Source: Shinella kummerowiae
GTDB taxonomy: Bacteria > Pseudomonadota > Alphaproteobacteria > Rhizobiales > Rhizobiaceae
Length of the DNA: 64,000 bases
Reading direction: 5' to 3'
Assembly (NCBI RefSeq): GCF_009827055.1
Contig: NZ_WUMK01000014.1
Location: 29,405 to 93,404, forward strand
Every line of letters starts with the position of its first letter. Position 1 is the stretch's first letter. The translations under genes were made by a program, and so were the position numbers. Below the pieces are notes generated by a model. The model was not told where the DNA came from and did no database searches. It saw only the letters and a program-made list of their open reading frames with translations. This document shows, one piece after another, positions 9,167 through 16,996 of the stretch.

Positions 9167-9727
9167 CTATTCGGGCAGGGGCGGGCCGATCAGGAGCGTG
9201 CCGTAATCGGCGGCAAGCTGCACCACCTCGGCGGGCGGCAGGCCCGGCATGCGCAGGAACAACGCCTCGATGCCGCCGGGCGAGAAGATCGTCAGCAACC
9301 GGGCCGGCCGGCCGCTCCGGTTGCGCCAGGCGTGCGGGGTGCCGGAGCGGATGAGAACCTGGCTCCCTTCGCGCAGGGTCGATATCTGGCCATGCACGGA
9401 AAAGACGACTTCGCCCTCCAGCACGCGGCTGATCTCGTCCTCGGCATGGACATGCATGGGCGTCGCCGTACCACTCTCGGCGATGTTCTCCAGGATGCAG
9501 AACTTCCCGTCGACCTCGCGGGAATGAAGGCGCACCGTCAGGCGTTCGCCGGGTGTCGTGTCGAGCCATGTCTGCTGGTCGAGGTGGTATCCGACATCGC
9601 GGCGCGGTTCCGGACGGCCTGCCGCACCGGCATCGTCATGTCCGTCGCGCCGCGAGCCGGCAATGTGCGTGAGACGCGGCCCGTCGCCGGCAAACGGCGC
9701 GATCGCAACCCCTGTCATCTTGTGCAT
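9167..9727 (-). CDS. Cupin-domain protein
   Basis: Small β-barrel protein of 186 residues. The cupin motifs are visible as TPMHVHAEDEISRVLEGEVVFSVHG and, later, GTPHAWRNRSGRPARLLTIFSPGG, with the metal-ligand histidines and glutamate. Length and motif spacing fit the single-domain cupin_2 family, which includes dioxygenases, isomerases and sensors. The function is not readable. It stands alone between the rep region and the VirG-like gene, on the other strand from the latter. Confidence 0.75.
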   Translation of the reverse strand: MHKMTGVAIAPFAGDGPRLTHIAGSRRDGHDDAGAAGRPEPRRDVGYHLDQQTWLDTTPGERLTVRLHSREVDGKFCILENIAESGTATPMHVHAEDEISRVLEGEVVFSVHGQISTLREGSQVLIRSGTPHAWRNRSGRPARLLTIFSPGGIEALFLRMPGLPPAEVVQLAADYGTLLIGPPLPE

Positions 9728-9963
9728 GATCTATCTCCCGTCCTGTTACGGGAAAACATGTAGGAGTTGCAAGCTACCGGCAGGCTTCAGCCGCAGGGAG
9801 CTGCGTTACGACTGTAACAAAGGGCCGGTTTGGGCGGGTCGCGGGCTCGCTTGAGCATTGCAAAAACGCCGGCACAGTGTTCAAGTCGGCCGATAGGAAC
9901 TGGTTTTCGTTCGATGATCCATCGCCGTTCCATCGTGCGGCGACAGCAAAGAGGGACGATCCG

Positions 9964-10689
9964 ATGTCGACAGTGCAGGCCGCCGCGACCGTCATGATCG
10001 TGGATGACGACCCGGCGCTTGGAGCGATGATATCGGAATATCTGACGGGGCAGGGCATGGTTGCCCTGCCGGTCGCAACCGGCCGCGAGATGCTGAAGAT
10101 ACTGGAGACGAGGACGCTCGACCTCGTGCTGCTCGATCTGCAATTGAAGAACGAGGATGGGCTCGACGTGCTGCGCGAGCTGCGCCAGCGGTCCGACGTG
10201 CCGGTCATCATTGCCACCGGCCACCGCAAGGACGAGATCGACCGTGTGGTCGGCCTTGAACTGGGCGCCGACGACTATGTCACGAAGCCGTTCGGTCTGC
10301 GCGAACTGCTCGCGCGCATCAGGGCCGTGCTGCGGCGGCATGCAAGTGACTATTCGCATCGCAAGAACAGCGGCCTCACCTACCATTTCGGCGGGTGGAA
10401 ACTTCGCGCCAAGACGCGAGAACTGTTCGATCCGCACGGCGAAACCATTCCGCTGACGAAGGGGGAGCATGCATTGCTGGTCGCCTTTCTGGACGCCCCG
10501 CAGCGCACGCTGGCACGCGAACACCTTTTGCAGGCAACGCGCATCCACGAGGATATCTTCGACCGGAGCATCGACGTGCAGATCCTGCGGCTGCGCCGGA
10601 AGCTCGAGGCCGATTCCAGCGCACCGAGCATGATCGTCACCGAACGGGGGCTTGGCTATGTCTTCACGCTGCCTGTCGAGCGTTACTGA
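9964..10689 (+). CDS. VirG-like response regulator (OmpR/PhoB class)
   Basis: Two-component response regulator of 241 residues, the usual VirG length. The receiver domain holds the acidic pair VDDD, the phosphoacceptor Asp in VLLDLQLKNEDG and the conserved KPFG lysine. The winged-helix output ends in DRSIDVQILRLRRKLEADSS and TERGLGYVF, which closely resembles Agrobacterium VirG as I recall it. GAGGGA precedes the ATG at 9964; the frame is open to 9877. It is followed, overlapping by about 30 bp, by a di-heme protein gene and then a VirA-like kinase, so all three should be co-expressed. Whether it drives the vir genes of this window is inferred, not shown: I found no clear vir box near them. 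Confidence 0.85.
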   Translation: MSTVQAAATVMIVDDDPALGAMISEYLTGQGMVALPVATGREMLKILETRTLDLVLLDLQLKNEDGLDVLRELRQRSDVPVIIATGHRKDEIDRVVGLELGADDYVTKPFGLRELLARIRAVLRRHASDYSHRKNSGLTYHFGGWKLRAKTRELFDPHGETIPLTKGEHALLVAFLDAPQRTLAREHLLQATRIHEDIFDRSIDVQILRLRRKLEADSSAPSMIVTERGLGYVFTLPVERY

Positions 10690-11623
10690 ACGGCGCCGTC
10701 GTCCCGCGACCCCGTGGCTTGGCGCCGCATTCGCCGTGGCAGCCCTCTGTACCAGCGCGGCGCTGTCGGCCGCCGCCGGCACGGACGAACCGATCAGTGT
10801 GGTGAAAGCCTTGGCAATCGAGCCATCGAAAGTGGCGCTGGGCAAGGTCCTGTTCAACGACCCGCGGCTGTCCGGCGACGGCGCGCGCAGCTGCGCCACC
10901 TGTCACGACATCGAGACGAACGGCGCCTCCGGCGCCCGCTTCGACCGCTCGCCGGAGGGGGCTGCGCTCGAATTCAACACGCCCACGGTTTTCAATGCCG
11001 CCCTGAGCTTCCGCCTGAACTGGGAAGGAAACTTCTCGGTGCTGCAGGATCACGCCCGGTCGCTGATCAGCAACCCGAACGTCATGGGCGGCACGATGGA
11101 GACGATCGTGCAGGCGCTCGGCGCCGATCCCGCCATCCGTGACCTTGTCGAAACGGCTTACGGCGCACCGCTCGACGAAACCAACCTGGTGGATGCCCTT
11201 GCCGCCTACCAAAGGTCCCTCGTGCTCGTCGACAGCCCCTTCGACCGATGGCTCGCCGGCGATGCAAACGCTTTGACGGAAGCGGAAAAACAGGGCTATC
11301 GGCGTTTCAAGGCGGTCGGCTGTGCCGCCTGTCATCAGGGGCGCAATGTGGGGGGAAATCTCTACCAGCGCCACGGCATCTTCCACCCGCTAACCTCCGG
11401 CGGCCCCGCACGCGTGCGCGTGCCGAGCCTGCGCACGGTCTACTATACGCCGCCCTATTTCCATGATGGCAGCGCCGAGACGCTGGACGAGGCGATCCGC
11501 GCGATGGGCCGGGCGCAGCTCGACGTCATTCTCGACGAGGACGACGTCCGCAACATCGCGGCGTTTCTCAAGTCCCTCACCGGCAGCCATGCGGGAAAAT
11601 CCCTGCGGAAGGCGGCGCCATGA
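10658..11623 (+). CDS. Di-heme cytochrome c peroxidase/MauG-like protein
   Basis: Periplasmic c-type cytochrome of 321 residues. A hydrophobic N-terminus (WLGAAFAVAALCTSAALSAAA) should act as export signal. Two heme-binding CxxCH motifs are present, SCATCH and GCAACH, with the peroxidase-like spacing and the region TPTVFNAALSFRLNWEG. The family reduces peroxide or modifies protein side chains. The gene overlaps the end of the VirG-like gene and the start of the VirA-like gene (ATGA), so it belongs to the signalling unit. It may pass a redox signal to the periplasmic part of the kinase (inference). Confidence 0.85.
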   Translation: MSSRCLSSVTERRRRPATPWLGAAFAVAALCTSAALSAAAGTDEPISVVKALAIEPSKVALGKVLFNDPRLSGDGARSCATCHDIETNGASGARFDRSPEGAALEFNTPTVFNAALSFRLNWEGNFSVLQDHARSLISNPNVMGGTMETIVQALGADPAIRDLVETAYGAPLDETNLVDALAAYQRSLVLVDSPFDRWLAGDANALTEAEKQGYRRFKAVGCAACHQGRNVGGNLYQRHGIFHPLTSGGPARVRVPSLRTVYYTPPYFHDGSAETLDEAIRAMGRAQLDVILDEDDVRNIAAFLKSLTGSHAGKSLRKAAP

Positions 11624-14058
11624 GAATACCGCTGCTGTTCGGCGTCTGTGCGCTGCTGCTTTTCGCCCTGACGGGCTATGCGCTGGTGGATATCTGGCGC
11701 CAGGAGATGACGCTGCGGCGCATCGGCGAGACACGCAAGAGCTTCGAGGCGGCGGTGAACGAGCTGGACACGACCGTGCTCCTGTCGCGCGCCGGCCTGC
11801 TGCGCAACTATGACGCCATCGTCGCGGCATCCGACCGGGCGATGGCCGCGCTGCGCGAGATCGACGCGCTGGACACCGACATGCCGGCCCTTGCGAGCGC
11901 GGTCGAAGCGGCCCGCCGGCAGCAGGAGGACAAGCAGGACCTGATCGAACAGTTCAAGAGCGAGAACGCGCTGCTGCAGAACTCGCTCGTCTATTTCACC
12001 GCGCTCGGCAAGGATCTGCAGCAGACCGGCGATGGCGCGCTTTCGAACACCGTCAGTGCCCTCGCCGCCGTCATGCTGGCCTTTACCCTCAACCCCTCGG
12101 ACGACAACGCCGCACCGCTAACGGCCAGCATTTCCCGCCTGGCGACGCAGGCGATCGACCCATCCCATATGAAGAGCCGCGACAGCCTTGCCGCGCATGC
12201 GCAGCTCATCCAGTCCACGCTGGCGGGGGTCGATCAGCTCGTCCAGTCGGTGCTCACCCGGGCGCGCACCGCCGGCGTCAGCGACGCGGTCGCCGCCGCC
12301 GAGATCCGTCACACCTCCCTGACGCGGGCCTATCTCGTCGCCTTTTCCATCGCGACGGTGCTGGCGGCGTCGGCCTCCATCGCCATCGGCTTCCAGTTGC
12401 GCACCAAAATCCGCACCATCCGCGCCCGAAAGGAACTCGACACGATCGTCGCCGACATGACGCTGCATTCGATCAATGCCAGCACGGTCCAGTTGAACGC
12501 CATCGTCCAGGAGACGCTGCGGCGCCTCGCGGTCTGGGCGGGTGCGGATCGCGCGCGCTATGTGTCGGCCGGCATGCGCCGGATGAGCTACGATTCCATG
12601 CCGGGATCGTCGCAGGCATCCTGCGCCGCACTGGAAGCCTTCGCGCTCGCCGACGACGGCCGCGACTTCATCTATGTCCGACGGGGGCGGGCGGTGGAAG
12701 ATGCCGCACTGTCGCGAGCGCTCGCGGGCGTCGATGTCGCGACATGGGTCTGCTATCGCTCGGGCGACACCCGGCGCGGCTCGTTGCTGACGCTGGAATG
12801 CCAGCGCGGCGGCTTCCACTACGGCGAGGAGGTGCTCAACCTGCTGCGCGGCCCGCTCGATGCGATATCGGATGCCATCGACCGCGTGATCCAGAAGGCC
12901 GAACAACGCGCGCTCGAGGCACGGCTCAACCAGGCACAGCGTCTCGAAGCCGTCGGCACCTTCGCAAGCGGCATCGCGCACAACCTCAACAACATCACCG
13001 CCGCGATCCGCGGCCATGCCGAGATGGCGGGCGAGACGCAGCACCGCCAGACGCTGGATCGCCATATCCGGGAAATTCTCAAAGGCGCGGACCGCGCCCA
13101 TGACGTGGTCTCGGAGATCATGGCCTTCGGCCGCTCGGATGCGCCGGCACGCAAGAGCGCGGACCTCTCGGCCCTTGTCGGCGAAACGCTGCGCCTCCTG
13201 TCGCCGAGCGTACCGGCCTCTGTGCGGCTGGAGCCGGATATTGCCGCGGGGGTCACCGCCTCCATCGACGCGCGACAGATCGAACAGGTGCTTCTCAATC
13301 TGATCCGCAACGCATGGCAGGCGATCGGCGAGGGCAGGGGCGTCGTGCGGGTCCGTCTGGAAACCCGCGAGCAGGCGGGCGCGATGATCCTCAGTCACGG
13401 GACCGCCGAACCGGGACGGTATGCCGTTCTGACGGTTGCCGACGATGGCGAAGGCATGGACGAGACGGCTCAGGATCGTCTGTTCGAGCCGTTTTTCTCG
13501 ACGCGCGAGGGCGGCAACGGTCTTGGCCTCGCCACCGTCAAGCGCATCGTCGCCGATCATCGCGGCGCACTCGACATGGACAGCACGCTCGGCCGCGGCA
13601 GCACTATTCGTGTCTGGCTGCCGGTCGATGCGGGCAATCCGGCCGACGGGGCGATCCCGGAGGCCGAAGGCACCGGCGAACGCATCCTGCTGGTGGGGCG
13701 CAACAAGGCGGAACGGTTGAAAATGGAGGAAACCGTGGCCGCCCTCGGTTATGAGCCGGTCGGCTTCTCGGATCCCGATCTCGCCGTCGGCACGCTGCCG
13801 GCCTTCGCCTTCGACGCTGTGCTGCTGCTCACGCGCAGGAACCATGCCGGCGAATACCGCGACCTGCTGAAGGCTATCGGCCGCGATCTGCCCGTGGTGA
13901 TCGTCGGCCCTCCCGAGACGGTGCCCCAGGTCGTCGATGCGGCCGCGATGGTCGACGTCGTGCACCGGCCGATCACGCCATCGGCGCTGGCCGCAGCCCT
14001 CGCAAGAGCCATCCAGCAGCGCGCCAGCCTGAAAACCCTGGAAATGCCGCCGGCCTGA
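11620..14058 (+). CDS. VirA-like hybrid sensor histidine kinase with degenerate receiver
   Basis: Membrane sensor of 812 residues, close to VirA's length. Segment one is LLFGVCALLLFALTGYAL; a periplasmic region of roughly 200 residues follows; segment two is AYLVAFSIATVLAASASIAIG (about residues 228-250). A GAF-like linker precedes the kinase, with phospho-His in GIAHNLNN, N-box EQVLLNLIRNAW, and DDGEGMDE and GNGLGLATVKRI boxes. The C-terminal receiver-like domain (GERILLVGRNKAERL onward) lacks the normal phosphoacceptor Asp (FDAVLLLTRR) and has HRP instead of KP, so it is probably not phosphorylated. It should phosphorylate the VirG-like regulator encoded 930 bp upstream. The signal is unknown. 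Confidence 0.85.
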   Translation: MRIPLLFGVCALLLFALTGYALVDIWRQEMTLRRIGETRKSFEAAVNELDTTVLLSRAGLLRNYDAIVAASDRAMAALREIDALDTDMPALASAVEAARRQQEDKQDLIEQFKSENALLQNSLVYFTALGKDLQQTGDGALSNTVSALAAVMLAFTLNPSDDNAAPLTASISRLATQAIDPSHMKSRDSLAAHAQLIQSTLAGVDQLVQSVLTRARTAGVSDAVAAAEIRHTSLTRAYLVAFSIATVLAASASIAIGFQLRTKIRTIRARKELDTIVADMTLHSINASTVQLNAIVQETLRRLAVWAGADRARYVSAGMRRMSYDSMPGSSQASCAALEAFALADDGRDFIYVRRGRAVEDAALSRALAGVDVATWVCYRSGDTRRGSLLTLECQRGGFHYGEEVLNLLRGPLDAISDAIDRVIQKAEQRALEARLNQAQRLEAVGTFASGIAHNLNNITAAIRGHAEMAGETQHRQTLDRHIREILKGADRAHDVVSEIMAFGRSDAPARKSADLSALVGETLRLLSPSVPASVRLEPDIAAGVTASIDARQIEQVLLNLIRNAWQAIGEGRGVVRVRLETREQAGAMILSHGTAEPGRYAVLTVADDGEGMDETAQDRLFEPFFSTREGGNGLGLATVKRIVADHRGALDMDSTLGRGSTIRVWLPVDAGNPADGAIPEAEGTGERILLVGRNKAERLKMEETVAALGYEPVGFSDPDLAVGTLPAFAFDAVLLLTRRNHAGEYRDLLKAIGRDLPVVIVGPPETVPQVVDAAAMVDVVHRPITPSALAAALARAIQQRASLKTLEMPPA

Positions 14059-14246
14059 GCGCGGCGGCCGACGGCGTGACACGTCGCCTTGCGGCTTGCC
14101 CTTCGGCTGCTCCGGAGAGCATCGAGATAGTGCATTTGGCGGTGCACACGACAATCATGCGTTCTGTAAAGGCCTTCTGTCTTTCGCCTTCCTGTTGTAG
14201 AAAGCATCCTGATCGAGACGATCGGAACAACGGGGAACGATTGCGC

Positions 14247-14540
14247 ATGGATGTGCTGACGCTTCAGAATTTTGCGGGTTGCGTCGGTCAGGCGTTTGAT
14301 CTGTCCCTTGGCGAGAGCACCGTGCCGCTGACCCTTTCGGAAGCGAGGCCCAGCGCGCAGCAAATCCTTCCGGGGATGCGGCGGGAGCCGTTTTCCTTGC
14401 TGTTCCGCAGCCATTCGGCGATCGTCCTGCCACAACAGATCTACCGCCTGAAAAACATGTCGCTCGGCATCCTCGACATCTTTCTGGTCCCGGTCGCCCG
14501 CGACAAGGACGGTATCGTCTACCAGGCTGTTTTCAACTGA
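14247..14540 (+). CDS. DUF6916-like small protein
   Basis: Protein of 97 residues with no signal or membrane segment. It resembles the short DUF6916 proteins (FAGCVGQAFDLSL... EPFSLLFR... LPQQIYRLKNMSLGILDIFLVPV...), which are commonly encoded beside tail-collar proteins, as here. The function is unknown. The ATG at 14247 starts the conserved part; the frame is open to 14076. It converges with the acetyltransferase gene, separated by 4 bp. Confidence 0.6.
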   Translation: MDVLTLQNFAGCVGQAFDLSLGESTVPLTLSEARPSAQQILPGMRREPFSLLFRSHSAIVLPQQIYRLKNMSLGILDIFLVPVARDKDGIVYQAVFN

Positions 14541-14544
14541 CGGT

Positions 14545-15111
14545 TCATCCGGCTTCGGAGGCCGGGCCGCCAGGGCAGGGCCATGCCATGCCGATATGCG
14601 AGCCGCCGTCCTGCACCACGCGAAAACCGAGATTGCGATAGAGCGCCTGCGCCCGGGCGTTGTGCTGCTCGACGCTGAGGAGGACGGCCGTGGCGCCGGC
14701 GCGCGTGGCCTCTCGCTGAATGGCGGACAGCAACGCCGACCCCATTCCCCGGCCACGCCATTCCGGCAGCAGCTCGATATCGATGATGTGCCACTGCTCG
14801 GTGCTGCAATCCAGGTAGAGGCGGCCGACCGGCTCGCCATCACAATCGACGACAAGAAAATGTGCTTCGGGAAAGACCGCCAGATAGTGCCGGTGCTGGA
14901 AGGTGAACTGCTGGTCGAAAAAGGCGGTCTTCTGTTCCGGCGGCCAGGGCACCGCGGCAAACTCCTCGGCCCTCACGGAGCGATAAAGCGCGAGCAGGAA
15001 GGCCATGTCGCCCGACGCGGCGTGCCGCAACTCCATGCCCCCCGCCTTTATGACAGAAGGCACGGACCGGGCCGGAAAATCGGGCAGCATCGCAGCCCCT
15101 GGCACGACCAT
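14545..15111 (-). CDS. GNAT-family N-acetyltransferase
   Basis: Cytosolic acetyl-CoA-dependent acetyltransferase of 188 residues. The acetyl-CoA loop is in LLPEWRGRGMGSALLSAIQREA, and the C-terminal motif QHNARAQALYRNLGFRVV is typical. Its start ATG overlaps the stop of the upstream tail-collar gene (TGATG), so it is translationally coupled to it and probably acts on, or with, that group. The substrate is unknown. Confidence 0.85.
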   Translation of the reverse strand: MVVPGAAMLPDFPARSVPSVIKAGGMELRHAASGDMAFLLALYRSVRAEEFAAVPWPPEQKTAFFDQQFTFQHRHYLAVFPEAHFLVVDCDGEPVGRLYLDCSTEQWHIIDIELLPEWRGRGMGSALLSAIQREATRAGATAVLLSVEQHNARAQALYRNLGFRVVQDGGSHIGMAWPCPGGPASEAG

Positions 15112-15644
15112 CAGCCGAAGGCCGGGAAAACACCCTCGAGGGCGATGCAATAGTTCACCGCCAGATAGGGTTGTCGGTTTTCATGCGGCTGGCCGCCTCC
15201 GGCCGGACCAAGCATGTTGGGCGCGAATTGCGCATCCGGCTGGCCATTGCTGGCCAGAGGCGTGCTCTGGCTGGGCAAGGTCAACGAGTTGCCGGCGGAC
15301 GGTGTCCCTGACTTTTTCGCCGCATCACCCTGATTGTAGAGCCCGAACACATGGGCGTGGGCCGGCATTTCCAGCAAACTCAGCGTAAGACTGTTTTGCC
15401 CATAGGTCTCTCCGGCCGATCGTGGCGTGAGGCCAGGCCCGTTGCCCTGGTTGTTTGCGGTGCGGCCCGTGAAGTTCGGCAGCTGGAACGTCGTCATGCC
15501 GTTCCCGCCATAGGTCGTTCCCAGCAGCGAAAACAACGCGGTGTTTTGCTGGATCGCCAGCGTCGGGCCATTGCAGAACGCCCAGCCGCGCGGTGCGAAG
15601 GCGAAGCCGAACAGCTGGATTTCACCAATGAAAGGCTCTGTCAT
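15111..15644 (-). CDS. Tail-collar domain protein (microcystin-dependent-protein-like)
   Basis: Protein of 177 residues with a phage tail-collar (PF07484-like) start: IGEIQLFGFAFAPRGWAFCNG, then LFSLLGTTYGGNGMTTFQLPNF. The C-terminus (QPYLAVNYCIALEGVFPAFG) is shared with its two neighbours. It is one of three tandem paralogues on the minus strand, so local duplication is likely. No role is established; members of this family may be surface or fibre-like proteins of phage-derived particles. No other tail genes are nearby. Confidence 0.85.
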   Translation of the reverse strand: MTEPFIGEIQLFGFAFAPRGWAFCNGPTLAIQQNTALFSLLGTTYGGNGMTTFQLPNFTGRTANNQGNGPGLTPRSAGETYGQNSLTLSLLEMPAHAHVFGLYNQGDAAKKSGTPSAGNSLTLPSQSTPLASNGQPDAQFAPNMLGPAGGGQPHENRQPYLAVNYCIALEGVFPAFG

Positions 15645-15675
15645 TTTTATCCCCTATCGTGAAACGGAGTTCGGA

Positions 15676-16206
15676 TCAGCCTTGCGACGGATAGACACCG
15701 TAAACCGCAATGCAGAATTGCACCGTCAATGTCGGCATCGTGTTGTCGTGGGGTTGCGTATTACCGGCAACCTTCGTGGAGGACGATGACATGTTGAAGA
15801 GGGTCAGGCCCGTGACATCCGTGGCATACATCGTATCGCTGCCAAGCGCCCCCAGCTCTGCCGTCGGTTCGATGGTCTTGATATCCGCCGTCGTCGGTGT
15901 CGCGAAGAACGTGTGCGTATGTTGCGGCATCTGGTTGGGGATCAGGGTGACGCTCTCGTTGCCGGCCAGTTCGCCGGCAACATGGGGCGAGAGGCCCTGG
16001 CCCGTTCCCCAATGCATGGGGAGCCGACCGCGCAGATCGGGCACGCCGAACGTCGTCTGGCCGTCACCGCCATAGGTGGTGCCAAGCAGGTTATAGAGGG
16101 CATCATACTCCGCGATCGACAGCAGTGACCCATCACACGCCTGCCAGCCGACCGGCACACGCGCGAAACCGAACATGCGTATTTCCCCGAGAAAGGGCGT
16201 GCTCAT
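15676..16206 (-). CDS. Tail-collar domain protein (second copy)
   Basis: Protein of 176 residues, paralogue of the neighbours: LGEIRMFGFARVPVGWQACDGS, LYNLLGTTYGGDGQTTFGVPDLRG and the C-terminal MPTLTVQFCIAVYGVYPSQG. It has lower similarity to the 15111-15644 copy than a recent duplication would show. The stop is 31 bp upstream of the next gene start, consistent with one operon of three collar genes and the acetyltransferase. Confidence 0.85.
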   Translation of the reverse strand: MSTPFLGEIRMFGFARVPVGWQACDGSLLSIAEYDALYNLLGTTYGGDGQTTFGVPDLRGRLPMHWGTGQGLSPHVAGELAGNESVTLIPNQMPQHTHTFFATPTTADIKTIEPTAELGALGSDTMYATDVTGLTLFNMSSSSTKVAGNTQPHDNTMPTLTVQFCIAVYGVYPSQG

Positions 16207-16228
16207 TGTTGACCTCCGGCGGTGTGGT

Positions 16229-16759
16229 TCAGTTGCGGGACGGGTAAACGCCCGAAAGCGCGATGCAGAAGTTGATGACGCTGTAGGGCTGCATATTGCT
16301 ATGTGCCTGTCCGCCGCCTACCGAGGTGACGGTCTGCGGCGACAGAGGCACCTGGGCCCCCGGCGTCTGCGCATAGAGAGGAACGGAATTCTTCGCAAAA
16401 AGCGCGCCAGTCGGGTTGCGGGCTGTGCCATCAGTGCTCGTGCCGTTGCCCTGGTGCGTATGGTTGGGCATCTGCGTCGACAATAGTGTCACGGTTTCAA
16501 CCCCGCCGGTTTCGCCGATGTTGTAAGGCGAAGGCTGCCAGGATGGATCGGCGGATGCGCCGGCAGAGACCGGCGCGCGGCCCTGCAAATTCGGTAGGGC
16601 GAATGTGGTCGTCCCGTTGCCGCCGTAATAGGTTCCCAGCAGTGAAAACAAGGCCTGATTCTGCGCGATTCCCAAAATCTGGCCGTTGCAGAGCGCAAAA
16701 TAGCGCGGTGCAAACGCATACCCACTCATCATGATCTGCCCGAGATAGTATTCGGCCAT
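16229..16759 (-). CDS. Tail-collar domain protein (third copy)
   Basis: Protein of 176 residues that begins MAEYYLGQIMMSGYAFAPRYFALCNG, continues with LFSLLGTYYGGNGTTTFALPNLQGRAP and ends INFCIALSGVYPSRN. The frame is open to 16828, but the ATG at 16759 starts the conserved domain and gives the same length as its paralogue. It is the first gene of the minus-strand operon; the promoter should lie in the 237 bp before the divergent autotransporter gene. Confidence 0.85.
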   Translation of the reverse strand: MAEYYLGQIMMSGYAFAPRYFALCNGQILGIAQNQALFSLLGTYYGGNGTTTFALPNLQGRAPVSAGASADPSWQPSPYNIGETGGVETVTLLSTQMPNHTHQGNGTSTDGTARNPTGALFAKNSVPLYAQTPGAQVPLSPQTVTSVGGGQAHSNMQPYSVINFCIALSGVYPSRN

Positions 16760-16996
16760 GGTTGCCCCCACCAACAATTTAACGACTTTGAATTTACCCT
16801 CACACTCACTTTCGCCCATAACGGGCATCTTGGGAAGAGTGTTTCAGTAATCTTTTTATAAGCGAATTTCCCCCTCGTCTGCGCTGCAGGGTTGTATTGT
16901 CTCGCGTTTCATGCAAGTCAATAGCCGCAGCGCTGAAGGGGCCGGCCGCAACGTGAGATTGCTCGTGGCGGATTCCATGCGCATTGGGGCGGGACG

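Noticed and set aside
14076..14246. N-terminal extension of the DUF6916-like gene
   Set aside because: The extra translation is Cys/Arg-rich and unlike the family; the ATG at 14,247 starts the conserved part.
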